64,000 nucleotides of DNA, from the NCBI GenBank assembly GCA_036345935.2, contig JADWOT020000006.1, positions 10,762,519 to 10,826,518 on the forward strand. The letters are read 5' to 3'. The stretch is from Taenia hydatigena. Lineage: Eukaryota > Platyhelminthes > Cestoda > Cyclophyllidea > Taeniidae. Made by a program: the position numbers and the translations under genes. The first letter of the stretch is position 1, and every line of letters begins with the position of its first letter. Below the pieces are notes generated by a model that had not been told where the DNA came from, ran no database searches, and was given only the letters and a program-made list of their open reading frames with translations. Positions 1 to 12,013 of the stretch are shown here, one piece after another.

Positions 1-153
1 ACAAAAGTCTCTAAATAAAAAAGCTTAACATCCCAATTCCTCTAAGCCTGTACATTTTCTCATTAATCCTAACAAATAAATCTGTCCCATTTGGATAATG
101 GCCATAAAGGCGAGAGGAAATAAAATGAAGGAGGAAAGTGCAACGCTAGTGAC
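1..153 (-). repeat. Diverged LTR remnant of copy A (truncated by window start)
   Basis: The reverse complement of this stretch lines up with the right LTR of copy B around 42690-42780, sharing a T-rich stretch, GATTAATGAGAAA and a downstream AATTG. Identity is low by eye. The outer end lies outside the window. Confidence 0.5.
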
Positions 154-975
154 AGCGCCAGCGGACCATATTCCTTTCAAAGACGGTAAAAACACCCTGA
201 GGACTGGCTCAGCACCGCTAGGTTCAACCTCTACCTCTAACCCCAGCGACAATGAATAAATCTTAACTTAGCAGACCCCGCCAGGCACTTCTTCGTCGCT
301 ACCAAGGACTCGGCGAGGATGATGACGAATGTACTGGCAATCCCCAACATCTAATGGAATGTGTCTTCCGAGGCTCTCCTCCAAACAAAGTCTCTAAATG
401 GGTATCTCTCCAGTTCAGGCACGGAATTCGACCGCCCATCATGGTTGAGAAGCTCCGCGACATATAAACCGACTCGCTCAGTCAGTTGGTCAAGTGCGCG
501 ACCGAAAAACATCAAAAACTCCGCACAACGTCACATTACCAGACGTCCAACCTCAACACTCTCATGTCGTTCTCCTTCGCGCTACTCCTAGAATTCAGAT
601 GACCCCTCTTGTTCCCTATTCTGTTTACATCCAGACGAATCCCATTCATTTATTCGAATCCCCGGCACACAAGAAGGACGTCCATGCAGTTTCCTTCTTA
701 ACTTGGGTGTCGCCAAATCTACAAGGTTACTCCAGCTTTTGCAACAGGATCCAGATCGTCTCTCTTTCTATAAGGTAGATTGTGTTAAAAGAGAGACGTT
801 GTTAAAAGCAAATATGGGGAAATAAACATGGACGGCGAGACATATTATGTGTCCGGAATTGACTTGGAGAGTGGTACACCTGATGCAGACGTCCTTAATT
901 TGCTTAGCCTCAAAGCACTGCACAATCTGCCTCGATAATTGATGTAGTGGAGAGCACGACGCCAACCTGAAACGA

Positions 976-1398
976 ATGCTGGACCCTAAGAAATGCCGTC
1001 TTCTCCAACGCTCGGTTACCCTTCTAGGACCTGCAGTGTCGTCAGATGGCATGACGGTCACCGAAGACTGTACAAAACATGTGAGGACCTGGTCAACACC
1101 AACCAGTTTGACGGACCTTCTCACTTTCCTACAGTTAGCTAATTGCAGCAGATGTTTTGTTGAAGGTTTTGCTAAGACCACCAATCCGCTGCATAAACTA
1201 GCCCAAAAGCAAGCGAGAGAGAATTTCAAATGGGAGAAAAATCATGATGAAGCGCTTAAAGAGCTGAAGCGAAAGCTCTGCTCTGTACTGATCCTGATGC
1301 TCCCAAACATCGAAGCGGGCGTCCCGTCGTTTATACTGGATACGAACGCGGATGATGTAACCGTGGATGGAGTACTTTCACAGAGGCAAAGAAGGTAG
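976..1398 (+). pseudogene. Gypsy Pol fragment: end of reverse transcriptase and start of RNase H
   Basis: The 140-residue reading frame has the typical Ty3/gypsy order. There is a K-C-x-L-L-Q-R-S-V motif after the RT palm, then the FLQLANCSRCFVEGFAK-like segment matching the usual FLGLxxYYRRFI connection. Next come the NPLHKL box, the F-x-W and EAL-x-ELK segment, and FILDTNADD...GVLSQ, which begins RNase H. The frame is closed on both sides by stops, so this is a fragment of a former Pol polyprotein. The copy at 41417-41839 is identical except for one Ser/Asn difference. Confidence 0.85.
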
Positions 1399-1540
1399 GG
1401 GAGACGCCGTCACCCATGCGAGTACCAGATGCAGCATAAGAATGAGACAGGAAAGGACAGCACAACGTGAGCTCTTTGCTGCTCACACAATTAACACGTT
1501 AGACACCTCTTGGTAGCAAGGAGGGCCAAAATGTAGACAA

Positions 1541-2242
1541 AATTGGCAAATCAAATTAAACTTAGTTTAAATAGTAAAACTTGGCACTTAAAAATAATAG
1601 AAACAAATAAGGACTGCATTTTTTATTAGAGGTCTCTAGGTATGGCAAATGCAGTGGCTTAATTTGGATGTTATGGTGGCAAAGAGGCGTCTAGTATGCT
1701 CTTAAATTTTCAGAATTCAAACAACTATAATGAACTGATTTTATTTTTATCTTGACTTTCATCAGATTAAAAGCATTGTTTTATTACACCGTACAAATGT
1801 CGTGTGGTTGAAAGCGGTTCGTTTGCGGTTTTTTCCGTTGAGCCTTTGGGATTTTGATGTCTTATTTTTGTAAGTCTTGGGGTACTTTTTCAGTGTTTGC
1901 TTTTTATGATTCACGTTACCATTGTTTCTTGCATCTGGCGTTGTTCCTTGAGTTGTTATGCTTCAATTAAAAGCCCTAGTTGCCGGTGTTTCTATGGCCC
2001 AAGTTCGTTTTGTATTTCTCATCTCTTATACATCTGGATGCACCGTCCCAACTGAGAGAACAAGTTAATAGTGTGCCAATATTGTATCTTTTTGGCATTG
2101 CATAAACCTCGACCATGAAACTGTTTCCATTGATGGGACTTTATCGATTCTATGACTAATGAAACCAGTTATTTGAACTTTGGCTGACTTGTTGCAGATT
2201 CTGCCATTTTCGAATCTTTTGGTATTTTAGGATTAGCGACTC
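1541..2242. other. Intergenic, no gene seen; upstream region of the GKAP-domain gene
   Basis: AT-rich sequence without convincing coding potential. It ends in a pyrimidine-rich stretch and an acceptor-like TATTTTAG at 2223-2230, twelve bases before the start codon of the next gene. This could be a 5'UTR intron end or a spliced-leader acceptor. Confidence 0.4.
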
Positions 2243-5200
2243 ATGTCTCGAACTTACGCGAGCGTAATCCCACGAACGCCTGGAGGTGTGCACTTCAAAT
2301 TTTCCGATATCTCTGCCGATGAAATCGAGTTTGATGATGAGATCGCAGTGAAGTCTTCTGTGTTCCGTGGAGGAGCGGATTCATCTTCCAAGGAGTTAGG
2401 GACCTCTTTCAGTAAAGAATCTAAATCAGTATCTAGGGGTTCTTCAAAGTAGGAATTTTCTTCGTTTTGATCTCTTTCAGATTCATTTTGCGAAAGTCTA
2501 CGGATTTGAGGAAAATTAGGAGGATTGATGACAAAATTGAAGCCATTCTGGCAAGTCCAATGATAGAAGTTCGTCGTAGACCTGTGAAACAGTCAAAAAT
2601 ATTCACTTCGAACTGTAGGTTGCATATAATTACTCTCACCTAAATAGTGGATTACGAACGCACTCCGATTCGGGTGCCAAGTTCAAAAGATTTGGCAGCA
2701 GTCAGTAGCCGTCGCATGTCCGCCATCGTGATGTCAAAATTCGCTTCATTTGCTCATTCTTTATCCTTTTCGGAAGGCAGTCAGGCACTTGTATGCCCTG
2801 CTGCATTTAATCGCCGTAGGACGACTGGGAACCCTGAATCGCCCCTTCGTTATTCCACATGTTTGGAGTGTGTTGCTTTTTAATATGTTGGTGGTTTTAA
2901 TAATTTTCCACCGTCTTTTCATTTGGGATGTTTGTTGAACACGCTTAGTATCTTCAAGCTGAAGTTTATGAACTGGGACTCAATTTAGTGCATAAGCGAA
3001 TTCTGTAATGCCTTTACTGGTTTAGGTCGTAGTCAATCGACCACCGCTTATTTTTCTAGATTGGGCTCACCTAAATACAAAAACACTCCAACCTCACCAG
3101 CAAGGAAGGTTCTTTCACACGAAGGGCCAGAGGTCATGGATATCGACGATGTGAACGATTGTGAGAATATACCTCCTGCGGAAAAAGTAGAGGAATCCTT
3201 CCAGGATGGGCAGCTCGCCTCGTCATCACAAATAGGGGAAAGTCAGCTTGTCTCTCCAAAGGAACCAACATCGGTTAGTGAGTTTCGTGTGCTTGTCCGT
3301 ATGGAAGCCTCCCGTTTGTCGTCAGCCAAAGCAGCATGGGAAGATGTTATGGCGGAGGAGGGCGAATCGATCCCTGAAACTGGTGCGTATTTAATTCCCC
3401 GGACTCTTCATCTTTGTGGTTCCGTACACTCACAAGTTTGTTTTTAATTAGCCGTCAGCAGCATCCGCGTAGCTGTCGGCAAGTGTGGCTTGTTGCTCAC
3501 TAAGAAGTTCCCCTTCTTCTCTTCTCTCGTTGATTTGACGGAGGATTCTCTTCGGCAACAACAAGATGAAGTAGACGTGACACCCCAACAGCGTGCCAGT
3601 ATAAACGACCTATTGGGGATGTGGGCCATAATATCTCAACAGATTGCTGACATTGATAGGTCCTTTGAAAGACTGCGCAGGTGGCGGGAGATCTCTGGTT
3701 GGGCCTTAAACACTCCGCCAGTCACTCCTGCTAGAACCACTGCTCCTCCTGCCCTTGAGAACAGGAAGGATGTCGGGGGCTCTCGTTTGCCCAGGCCCGT
3801 CAAAGCCTTCGACCCTGATGCCCCTGCAGCCACGGCTGTACCCAAGTTGAAGCCTAAGGGCACGCTCAAGGTTGTGCCTATTATTTGTCATCTTGCAATG
3901 GGTTCGGTTAACTCAATTGGTAGTTGGACAACGATCACAGATTCAGCGTGCTGCCATGTGATCGAACCACAAAAATGTTTTGCAAAAACCAGCTTGTTTG
4001 TGAACAATGAACCCAGTACGAGATACCATGTAATTCACACACTTTTTGTGTTTTTTAAGCGTCTGCTTTCACCGTCGAGTAAATCGAAGGCCTCGAAATT
4101 ACTTGTCTCCAAGCCGGTGCGACATTCCAACTTTTCACAGTTCAGAACACGGATGCTGGCCAGGAAGAAATTGGAGGTAAAAGGTGGAGCGGAGGACGCT
4201 TCTCAAGTTAGTTCTCGGAGTCGTGACTCCCTTGGTATGCGAAGTTGTCATTATTGTTTGTGATTCGGTGTTCTCCGTTATTTTTTCTACTTTTTTGCCA
4301 ATATTGCAATTTTGTTCTGTTGAATTGGATTTTATTTCAGCCTTTTGCGTTTAACTTATCATCCTACCGAAGACGTGTTTCATGGAGTTTTCCCCTAAAA
4401 GAATGAACCATTATTTTCTAATTCCCGGTAAACCCGTCATATTTGCGATAGTGAATCATTATTACAAAACTGGGAACTCAACGTTGTCTTAATGTTGATT
4501 CTTACATTATTTGTTTGAGGAGTAGGCTTCAGTATTAAATTTCTGTACTTGTTCGTGTCTTCACGTTGGTATTCAGCGGCCACGTCAAAGCGCGGTCGAC
4601 TTCCTCAAATGTCCGCGGTTGGAAGACAGGGTCCCAACACTAGGGTAAAAGAAGGGAATACTCCATTAAAAATCTCACGACGCGGAGGACTGTCAAAATT
4701 GGTCGTTCCATCAACTCCCTCGGCAAATGAATCAGTGCCTCTCGATGCATCTTTCAAAGCTTCAAGTGACAGAAACAAACCGCAGTTGGGCAGTACTTTG
4801 GGGGGTGACGTAACATCACGACATAGGCGACGACCAAAGGCACCAAGGCTTTCCAAAGGCACAGAGGGGAATGTGGACTCTGTTCTTGAAATCCCCATTG
4901 AGTTAGTTTGTCTGTTTAGCTTTGACAATCAGTAGCACTTTTGGATTCTGTTTATTCTTTATTTTTAAATGCACAAATTTGACATCTTGGCAATTAAATC
5001 GAATTTCTCCTAACGTGGCTTTACTTGTGTCGGCTACTTCCACCATGTAGCGCTTCTGCTAATACAGCTAAAATGGAAGTTACCGGTGATTCCTTCGTTG
5101 CTCCCCATTCGCGATCTTGGAGACGCGTTTGTAAGGAACAGGCCAATATTTCGACACCGCACTCAGATGTTACTATCAGTACTTTGCGCCCCTTTTCACC

Positions 5201-5950
5201 TTCTTCGCGTCCAGCTACGGGAACACCGCGGCCTCAATTGCCACGCTACTTGAAGGCAGCACGCGACATTTCTTTGAAACACTCTTCACTGTCAAAGAAC
5301 CTAATGGTGACGGCCAACTGTGGCAGCAACAGCATGGCTGGCATCTTGTCAGCCAGTCTCACCGACGGAGGTAAGAAATCGACGCGCTTCCCAACTCTTG
5401 CATTAGCTTCCACTCCAGACGGGCGTTCGGACGGCTTTAGTAGTTCCAGGCGGGCTGTGCCTGCTACTCCTCATACGTCTAAATCGGTTGGTGTGTTCTT
5501 ATGATTTCTACGGTCTCCTCGTCTTCGGTGTATAAATACGCAATCTCAATGCAGCTTCTGGTCAAAATCTTAAAATATAGGGGATGTGACTGTTTCCTCA
5601 CATCGACTTGAAAATAAGTTATGCTTTACATGGGCAACGTCGCGGTCGTGCTAACCACTATCGACATTCTGCTTTTCTCGGGATGGTTTCTGTCATCGTT
5701 GTCTGAATCCATACTCTACTATTGAAAGCTTAGTAGAATGAAATGTTTTCTGCCTCACTGTTTTGCTACAATAGCAATCTGTTTTTAAGGTTAAGGTTTT
5801 TGTGGTCACGAGGTTTGTTTTCTAAGGTACTAAGCCTTTAATGGTATTTTTTAAATGTTTTTAGGTTCGTCTCGTCGTGTTTCTCGACGCACTCGACGTC
5901 AGCGTGCCTCTATTCCTTCACTCCTCCTAGACACTGCAATTTCCCCTTAA
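2243..5950 (+). CDS. GKAP-domain (DLGAP/HURP-like) protein
   Basis: Nine exons: 2243-2448, 2481-2614, 2648-2815, 3026-3382, 3452-3870, 4060-4234, 4577-4901, 5051-5490, 5865-5950. Phases agree at every junction and the sum is 770 codons including the stop (769 residues). Residues of about 256-372 match the GKAP domain: EFRVLVRMEASRL, then W-E-x-V-M, IRVAVGKCGLLLTKKF, and a final helix with W-x-x-I-S-Q-Q-I-x-D-I-D. DLGAP1-4 are postsynaptic scaffolds, while DLGAP5/HURP is a mitotic microtubule-bundling protein. The Ser/Thr/Pro- and Arg/Lys-rich sequence around the domain, a DCENIPP-like segment near residue 215 and the Arg-rich tail look more like the HURP type, but this is inference. Introns 1 and 2 are only 32 and 33 nt. 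The ATG follows an acceptor-like AG at 2229-2230. The exact donors at 3870 and 5490 are the least certain. Confidence 0.82.
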
Positions 5951-8900
5951 AACTTGGTGTTCTAGTCAATTTTACGCTTCTCACCATTGTTTCTCTTGTA
6001 ACATCAGTTTTGGTAGTTATTGTGGTTATGAACATTGAAATTTGTGCCTTTAAGACAATCCTTTTGACACGCCGCAGGTACTCCCAGCTTAGCGCTGTTA
6101 TTTTGGGGAAGTATATCGTAGAACGCTCAGTTTTTGTACTTCCTTACTCTGGTTCAATACTTCTTTCTGCGGTTCCTCAAATTTGAAGCCACTTTGGGTT
6201 AGTGCGGTGGTGGTGTCTCTGATTCAACCCATGCCCCCTGTTGAGTGTCGCGCTGCAAAGGTTACCCCTATTGTGCTTTTTCATTCTCTGGACTCGCACT
6301 GTTCCGGTGCTGTGTTCGCGTTCCTGCCATGCTATCAACGGCATGGTGTTTGTGCGCCTTTTGGAATGCTCCACGGTGGATCCTTTTTTCACCTCGTGCT
6401 ACTTAAAGTGGGAAGCGATGTGGGTGTGCGCCACGGGTCATGCTACGATCACATAGCATATTTGACTAGGGCTTAGTTGGTATCGAAACTCCTAACGCAC
6501 CGCACGTCCGTCAGAGTGCATTCCGTTGCCGGCAGGTGCGGTTTTGCTCCGTTTAACGTATGTACTTGACACCACACTTACGATCACCGAGCGGAGGATA
6601 CGGCTGCCAATCAGGGGGCTGCGCTGGGAATTCGCACGCTTAATTTCCAAATTGGGGAACAAAATTTCCATTGTTTCTTCCGAGTCTCGGCGAAATCGCT
6701 ACGCATAACTGGGCTTTAGGTAGAATTTGCTGACAAAAATCCTCATTTTCTTCTATATGTCCGGAGGGAAGTAGGTGGAGAGATTTATTGAACGTGCTTT
6801 CCTAGAATGCTTTGTTCACCAAGCGCTGCAACAACAAGCACTAATCGCGATGCCAGCCAAAGTATGGGTGTTTGTGCTGCCGTGAGTTAACTGGGTACCG
6901 ATTGGTAAGCTTCAAAGTTGGGCCAAATGTGCCCCTCACAATTCAGCGGCAACAGTAGCCGAAAGCTCCTCTGCCCAAAGTTAATGCTTGACCTACTGGT
7001 TTAGAAAACTGCTTGATCTGCTGCTTACAGTATTCCGTTGGCGAATGATTGGATCGTGACAGCTCTTTATACCTTAATTCAATTTCGAAATCTTACGCCC
7101 CTCTGAACAAATTATTCACAAATGTGGAAATTAAGAAAGTGAAATGAAGCGTTTTTTAATAGTTCTAGCTTTTTGCGACTATTATCGAAAAAGGGAAGTT
7201 GAAAATTATTTCACTAGTATCGATTCGACAAAACTGCTTCTGGAATATTCTAGTGCAGACATTGGTTAAGCGGTACCACTTTCAGTTCCAAAATTCCAAA
7301 TTTTTCGACCAGTTTTAATGCCACGGAGTGGAAGTCGCTTCAAGGCAATGCGATTCGTTTCATGAGAAAGAGATAGTGCAGTGGGAACTGGAGAGGCTAA
7401 AGATTTGTCCTCACTTATGCATGGACCTCATGAGAGTAGTATTGCGCATGTGCAATGCTGTTTCTTGGCTATGTCACGATTAACTTCCTTGCAGCTTCGC
7501 TACACACAAATATTTTCTAAATGTTTTGCGATAACGGTGACCGCCTTGTACTGGTTCCTCAAAGTAGGATGCGCCAATGCTATCCTGAAGCGCTGATATT
7601 TTTCGCCGATAAAAAAACCTAAACACTTTACTGAATTAATAAGTTCCCTTGATTTTTGAAGTTTTTTTCAAATTTGCCTGATCTAATTTGGGTGCAGATT
7701 GATTGTACACTAGTAGGGTCTTGGCGAACTCATGCTTATCACAAACTGGATAGATCAGGAAACTTGGAACCTTGTTGCGAAACACATTTATTTTTTACAT
7801 ATTTAATTCGTACAACGTTGCACGTTTACTCATTAAACATTGGTAAGGACTTTGGGTATTTGTAGGTGGTTGAACTTGGCAATTTACGAACACAAGCCTG
7901 TAGGCAGTTGCGGTTTGCAAATGACAGTGTTGAAGGTGGGAAACACTAGTAAGAAGTGGCGCCACATTAGCTTAAATATAATTATGCATAGAGAAGTAGT
8001 CAACATAGGCATTTAGTGTAAACTGTGAAGCATTAATGCATTCTAAGATCCCTTTGGTGATGGATCTGACTTTGTACTCTTTTTAAATAACCTTATGATT
8101 CGCAAAAGGCTATACGAAAAACAATGTCCCCATTTCTGTGTTGTGCACGAATGTTGACATCTGAGTTCAAACTTCCGAACCGAGAAGTTTGAATGGCAGA
8201 GGACACTGCTTCCTCGCTGGTGCAGATGTTCTGACCATTGCATCAGGTGATTTAGGTCACGTCAAGCTCGAGCGTGCGACACAGCTCGAGCCAATGGGAC
8301 CTATAAGTCGCCTCTGACAAGGATAGGTAAGCTTATCTGTGGAACGATAAAATTTAGGCATTCGCATAACGCGCGGTATCGTTGCTGAAGTTTGACCATA
8401 TTGTTCTCGCCGGTCAGTAACCGATTTTGTCGCCGAAAAATTTTTAATGTCGATCATTATTACGCATACTGTGTGACAACGCAAGAAATGAACGCTATGT
8501 CTAATGTTGCGCTTTTGCTGTTTCTTTTGTCTCTAGGGTTTAACGTATGACTAAAAATAATTAATAGTTAGAAGCGGTAAAAAGTTTAGATGGCTTAGAT
8601 TTCCATCGTAGATGTAATGAAGTCCATTTTAATCACGCTAGTTACCATTGCTTTTGTTTCTCTTCTTTTTAAATATTGCACCAAGTTTGGATAAATACTA
8701 TGCCAGCGGAATTGCCACCATTTTCTAAACCAAAAGTAGAGTGGCAAAGGTTAATCAGCCATAATAAATGATGAACCTATTTAATGAGGAAATAAAAAGG
8801 GCAAACCTGAACCTTTCATTAAAGAGGCAGCTAAATCCCCACTTGTGCCGTGGAAGCTATTGTTTGGCACCAAAGGACCTTTAAAGCCGCAGTGAACAGG

Positions 8901-10510
8901 CAGATCCTTAGGTTAAAATGGCTAAAGTTGTGTGCTTCAAGTTGGGCTTTAGGGAACCATGCCTTTTTGATTGTGAATGCTAGACTTTATCTCTATTAGT
9001 GCTCACTAGTAAGCGACGATAACTGCGCATTAATTAAAGTATCTAATTTGTTTCAAAGTAATTTAGCTCGGTTTAATTCGGTGATCTGTGAGTTTCAGAA
9101 GGCTGTCCTCGGCAGTTTTCCCTAGAAATGCCACTAGCCTTCCTAGTTGGTATCTAATGACAGTGTGATTGATGAGCAACGTACAGAAATGGTCACCAAG
9201 GAACGCACAGGCCCTTAATGCTATCGCTTTCTCACTTTCGCAGCTGCTTTTTAAGCTTGAAATTAGTGCCTAACGCTAATATATTGGCATGGGAATAATC
9301 GCTCAACCATCAGCCCTTCAGTGCTACAATCTCGAAATGCTTATGTCTAAGTTCACACAAATCGTGTTTTCTCCATGGTTTAGCTCCGCAAATCACGGAA
9401 AATCTTGAAGCTTCAGCGGCGTGTTAAAAATCTTTCAGTGTCATCTGCCGTGACTGTGTAAGAAAACAGTTGCTTCCCACCAAATCGCTTTCTCCTGCTC
9501 CACAGGAAGTGGTGTTTCCACACAGGTTTTGGGAGCTGAACAAATTCAAGCAACGATAGTTGATGATGCAGACACCAACTATTTTCTCCGAACTACTTTC
9601 TAGGGCTAGTTTGTCGCTTTGTAAGCAGTGCACTATCAACTCTCGCTATGCTAATACGAAATCGGGTCACAAATACAGCCGCATTTCTATCCACTTGGAA
9701 AACCTGCGATTTGTTAATGCCGTCATTGCCAACGCGAGCTCTTCGAGGCGATAGGCATGCTTTGTAAGGTAACAGCCAACTGACTTAAAATGGTGGTGAC
9801 TCATGTGAACCTACTAGCTGCAATTCGTTGATGTATGGGCATCAATTCATTCATCTTTTTTCATGCATGCATTGAACATGCTGTGACAACTGTGATTTTC
9901 CCATCGAAAACAGAGAGATAGAGAAACTTGAGCACAACCAAAGTAGCATCTTTGACTCGAATCGTACCGTACAGAGTTGAAACTAACAAAGAAGCACTTA
10001 CGCACTAGACCTCTTTTTGAAAAAAAACAATCAAGTGCACTGAAGTAGCAACATGATTAGTAATTCTGCTGCAAAGTTAGCACCCTTAAATGGAAATCTC
10101 TTACCATTTTTTAAAGAGCTTCAGTAGTTTGAATTACACCGGCCTACTTTCCAGCTTAGTTGATCCATTTTGAGGGATCAGGAAGGCGTCTGCGTCATTT
10201 GCATTGTCCTAGTGGAAGCTAATTTTCATCAAGAGGACTAGCCTCAATTTAGAGGCAAATTACCTCCGTATACATTGCCGACACAACAGGACTGCTCGCA
10301 TTAAAAATGGTATCAGCCTGTCCTGACTCTGGATTGCTTATGACTGTAGATATGAGGCGATCACCTTTAAATGAAACTTCGTGTAGTTGTAACTCGCAAA
10401 TTTAAGCCCAGATTATATAAAAGGAGACACCATGGTATGAACAAACAAAAATAGCATTTACTGCCATTTACTTGGTTCTTCTAAACTTGTGTATAAGAGC
10501 TAATTGTAAA
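5951..10510. other. 4.5 kb intergenic region, no supported gene
   Basis: I see no recognisable domain, exon chain, tRNA or repeat here. Short open frames exist, such as 6183-6476 and 6526-6708 in a slightly more GC-rich patch at 6200-6700. None resembles a known family, and none has a convincing set of splice signals. Confidence 0.4.
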
Positions 10511-10512
10511 AT

Positions 10513-10518
10513 TTTATT
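10513..10518 (-). terminator. Polyadenylation signal AATAAA overlapping the plastin stop codon
   Basis: On the minus strand the end of the gene reads GGT TAA TAAAATT, so AATAAA begins at the second base of the stop codon (stop at 10519-10517). If used, the 3'UTR would be only some tens of bases long. Confidence 0.5.
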
Positions 10519-12013
10519 AACCCCAGCGCAAAGCAGCAAAGGCGATGGCCACCCAGCGTGGAGAGCAGACATCAAAGTGTTCCGGTCTCGTGAACACACG
10601 GAAGCCCGCCTTATGCGCAACGGAGATGTAGTACTTAGCGTTTTCATAGCGTTTCCCTCGGAGGTAGTCCCTAGAAGCCAATCCGTTAGTGAGATTGTTC
10701 AAGACAACTGCAAAGAGACATTCATCTGCTATCAATCTGTCCTGAAAGCTGCGTAATTCGACAGGTTTTCCCGCGCGCGCCAATTGATCGTTAACCCATC
10801 TAAGCAACTCGTGCTCGTCGTAGGCATCGTGAGTGAGGTAACTTCGAAGCATCTCCATGAGCAAGACTTCACACATCTCCTGATCACTGGTTGTCAATCG
10901 TGAAGCATCCAGACTGGGTAGGCGGAAGGAGTAACCCTGCACTAACCGGAGAATACATGTATTATTTTGTAGAAACTGTGCATCCCGGCGGATCAAATCA
11001 AATTCGTGTGTAAACTTCACTCCTGTTGTAAAGCCCGGTCGCAGCACTTCAAACACCTGTTTCGCAATCAGACCGTCTCGTAAATTACTTATCACGTGAG
11101 TGCAATAGGGCTTAACATCAATGGAGTTGATAAAGTTGCGTGAGGACAGTTCGTTGATGTCCTCTTTGGAGGTGGGGAAATCACCGCCACCATATGCCTT
11201 CATTTCACCCGCAAACCTGTCGAACAGGAAGGCCACCGTCATGAGGTGAAGCACTCCTCGGGATTTTCGTTGGTGTTCAGGATGCAAGAAATCATCTTCA
11301 CAGAGAAACATTTCTGCTCCGAGCTCCCGTAGATTCTGAAGAACAGCTTTAGCACGGTTCTCAATGTTGCTATAAACGAGCACTTGATGATCAGGAAGAA
11401 GCCTAGGTCTAATGGTTACCGGAGCGATCTTGTAGAGTAGATGAGCGTATACGACACAATCGGAGAGGTCGTATTCAAAGTTTGTAAGAACGTTGGTAAT
11501 TCCTGCGCTCCTAAGGTGGTAATTCACAAATCTGGTAAGAATTTGCTCTGGTGAGAGACACTTTAAATCATTTACGTCTTCATGTACTTCCCGAAGAGTA
11601 AATATTTCAGGATGTTCGTGAATATTTATGTTTCGGTAATAGCCCTTCAGAATGACTTGCTTCAGGAATTCAAGGCTGGCCAACTTGAAGTTGGCCCTGG
11701 TGCCCATCAAGTCATCCACTGTGATGTTTTTGACAGCGCAGCCATTGCAGCGTGCTGCTGTGAGAGCTAGCTGAAGATTTTCAACTCTGTGGCTGGCGTA
11801 GAAAAGGTTGTTACTCATATTGATGGCTCGTTCGTCGATGGCATTGACGAAAAGGCAGTTGATTATTTTACAAGGAATGACGCCCTCCGCAACAGCTTCA
11901 TAAAGTTTATCACTAAATGGGTCCAAGGGCATATATGCCCTGCAATCCAGGTCGTCGCTAAGCTTCTTGTTAATGAATCGACAAAATCCACTTCGAAGAC
12001 CAGCCTCATAGAC
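10517..12013 (-). CDS. Plastin/fimbrin-like actin-bundling protein, four CH domains, 5' part missing
   Basis: One long exon of 498 codons plus stop, starting behind the acceptor TTTTTCTAG at 12014-12022 and entered in phase 0. The sequence follows the fimbrin actin-binding core from CH1 to CH4. CH1 shows FCRFINKKLSDDLDCRAYMP, then D-x-L-x-x-A-V-x-x-G-V-I-P-C-K-I-I-N and I-D-E-R-A-I-N. A linker has LSPEQILTRFVNYHL (CH2 start), and the C-terminus has NAKYYISVAHKAGFRVF and the last helix. Plastins cross-link F-actin. The family normally has two EF-hands before CH1. I could not find exons encoding them upstream, so the true start is unknown and the protein may be a calcium-independent or 5'-truncated paralogue. 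Conservation is moderate: the CH3 region is recognisable but divergent. The stop codon overlaps a polyadenylation signal. Confidence 0.8.
   Translation of the reverse strand, partial: VYEAGLRSGFCRFINKKLSDDLDCRAYMPLDPFSDKLYEAVAEGVIPCKIINCLFVNAIDERAINMSNNLFYASHRVENLQLALTAARCNGCAVKNITVDDLMGTRANFKLASLEFLKQVILKGYYRNINIHEHPEIFTLREVHEDVNDLKCLSPEQILTRFVNYHLRSAGITNVLTNFEYDLSDCVVYAHLLYKIAPVTIRPRLLPDHQVLVYSNIENRAKAVLQNLRELGAEMFLCEDDFLHPEHQRKSRGVLHLMTVAFLFDRFAGEMKAYGGGDFPTSKEDINELSSRNFINSIDVKPYCTHVISNLRDGLIAKQVFEVLRPGFTTGVKFTHEFDLIRRDAQFLQNNTCILRLVQGYSFRLPSLDASRLTTSDQEMCEVLLMEMLRSYLTHDAYDEHELLRWVNDQLARAGKPVELRSFQDRLIADECLFAVVLNNLTNGLASRDYLRGKRYENAKYYISVAHKAGFRVFTRPEHFDVCSPRWVAIAFAALRWG

Larger units (their letters stand above)
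1..1540 (+). mobile_element. Ty3/gypsy LTR retrotransposon fragment, copy A
   Basis: This is a decayed, truncated gypsy-type element read on the plus strand. Bases 1 to about 153 align, as reverse complement, to the LTR at 42675-42910 (shared landmark TTAATGAGAAA and the following AATTG), so the element begins with an LTR cut by the window edge. The internal part carries the end of the reverse transcriptase and the start of RNase H. Homology to copy B continues weakly to about 1540 and then stops, so integrase and the second LTR are missing. Bases of about 203-1497 are almost identical to copy B on the opposite strand, whereas both flanks are only roughly two thirds identical. The reading frames are broken and no functional protein is expected. 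Confidence 0.85.

Noticed and set aside
768..1229. 153-codon open frame antisense to the gypsy Pol fragment (and its twin at 41586-42047)
   Set aside because: It is the mirror of the reverse-transcriptase frame; the plus-strand frame has clear family motifs and this one has none.
6183..6708. Open frames of 97 and 60 codons in a GC-richer patch
   Set aside because: No family resemblance, no consistent splice sites and competing frames on both strands.
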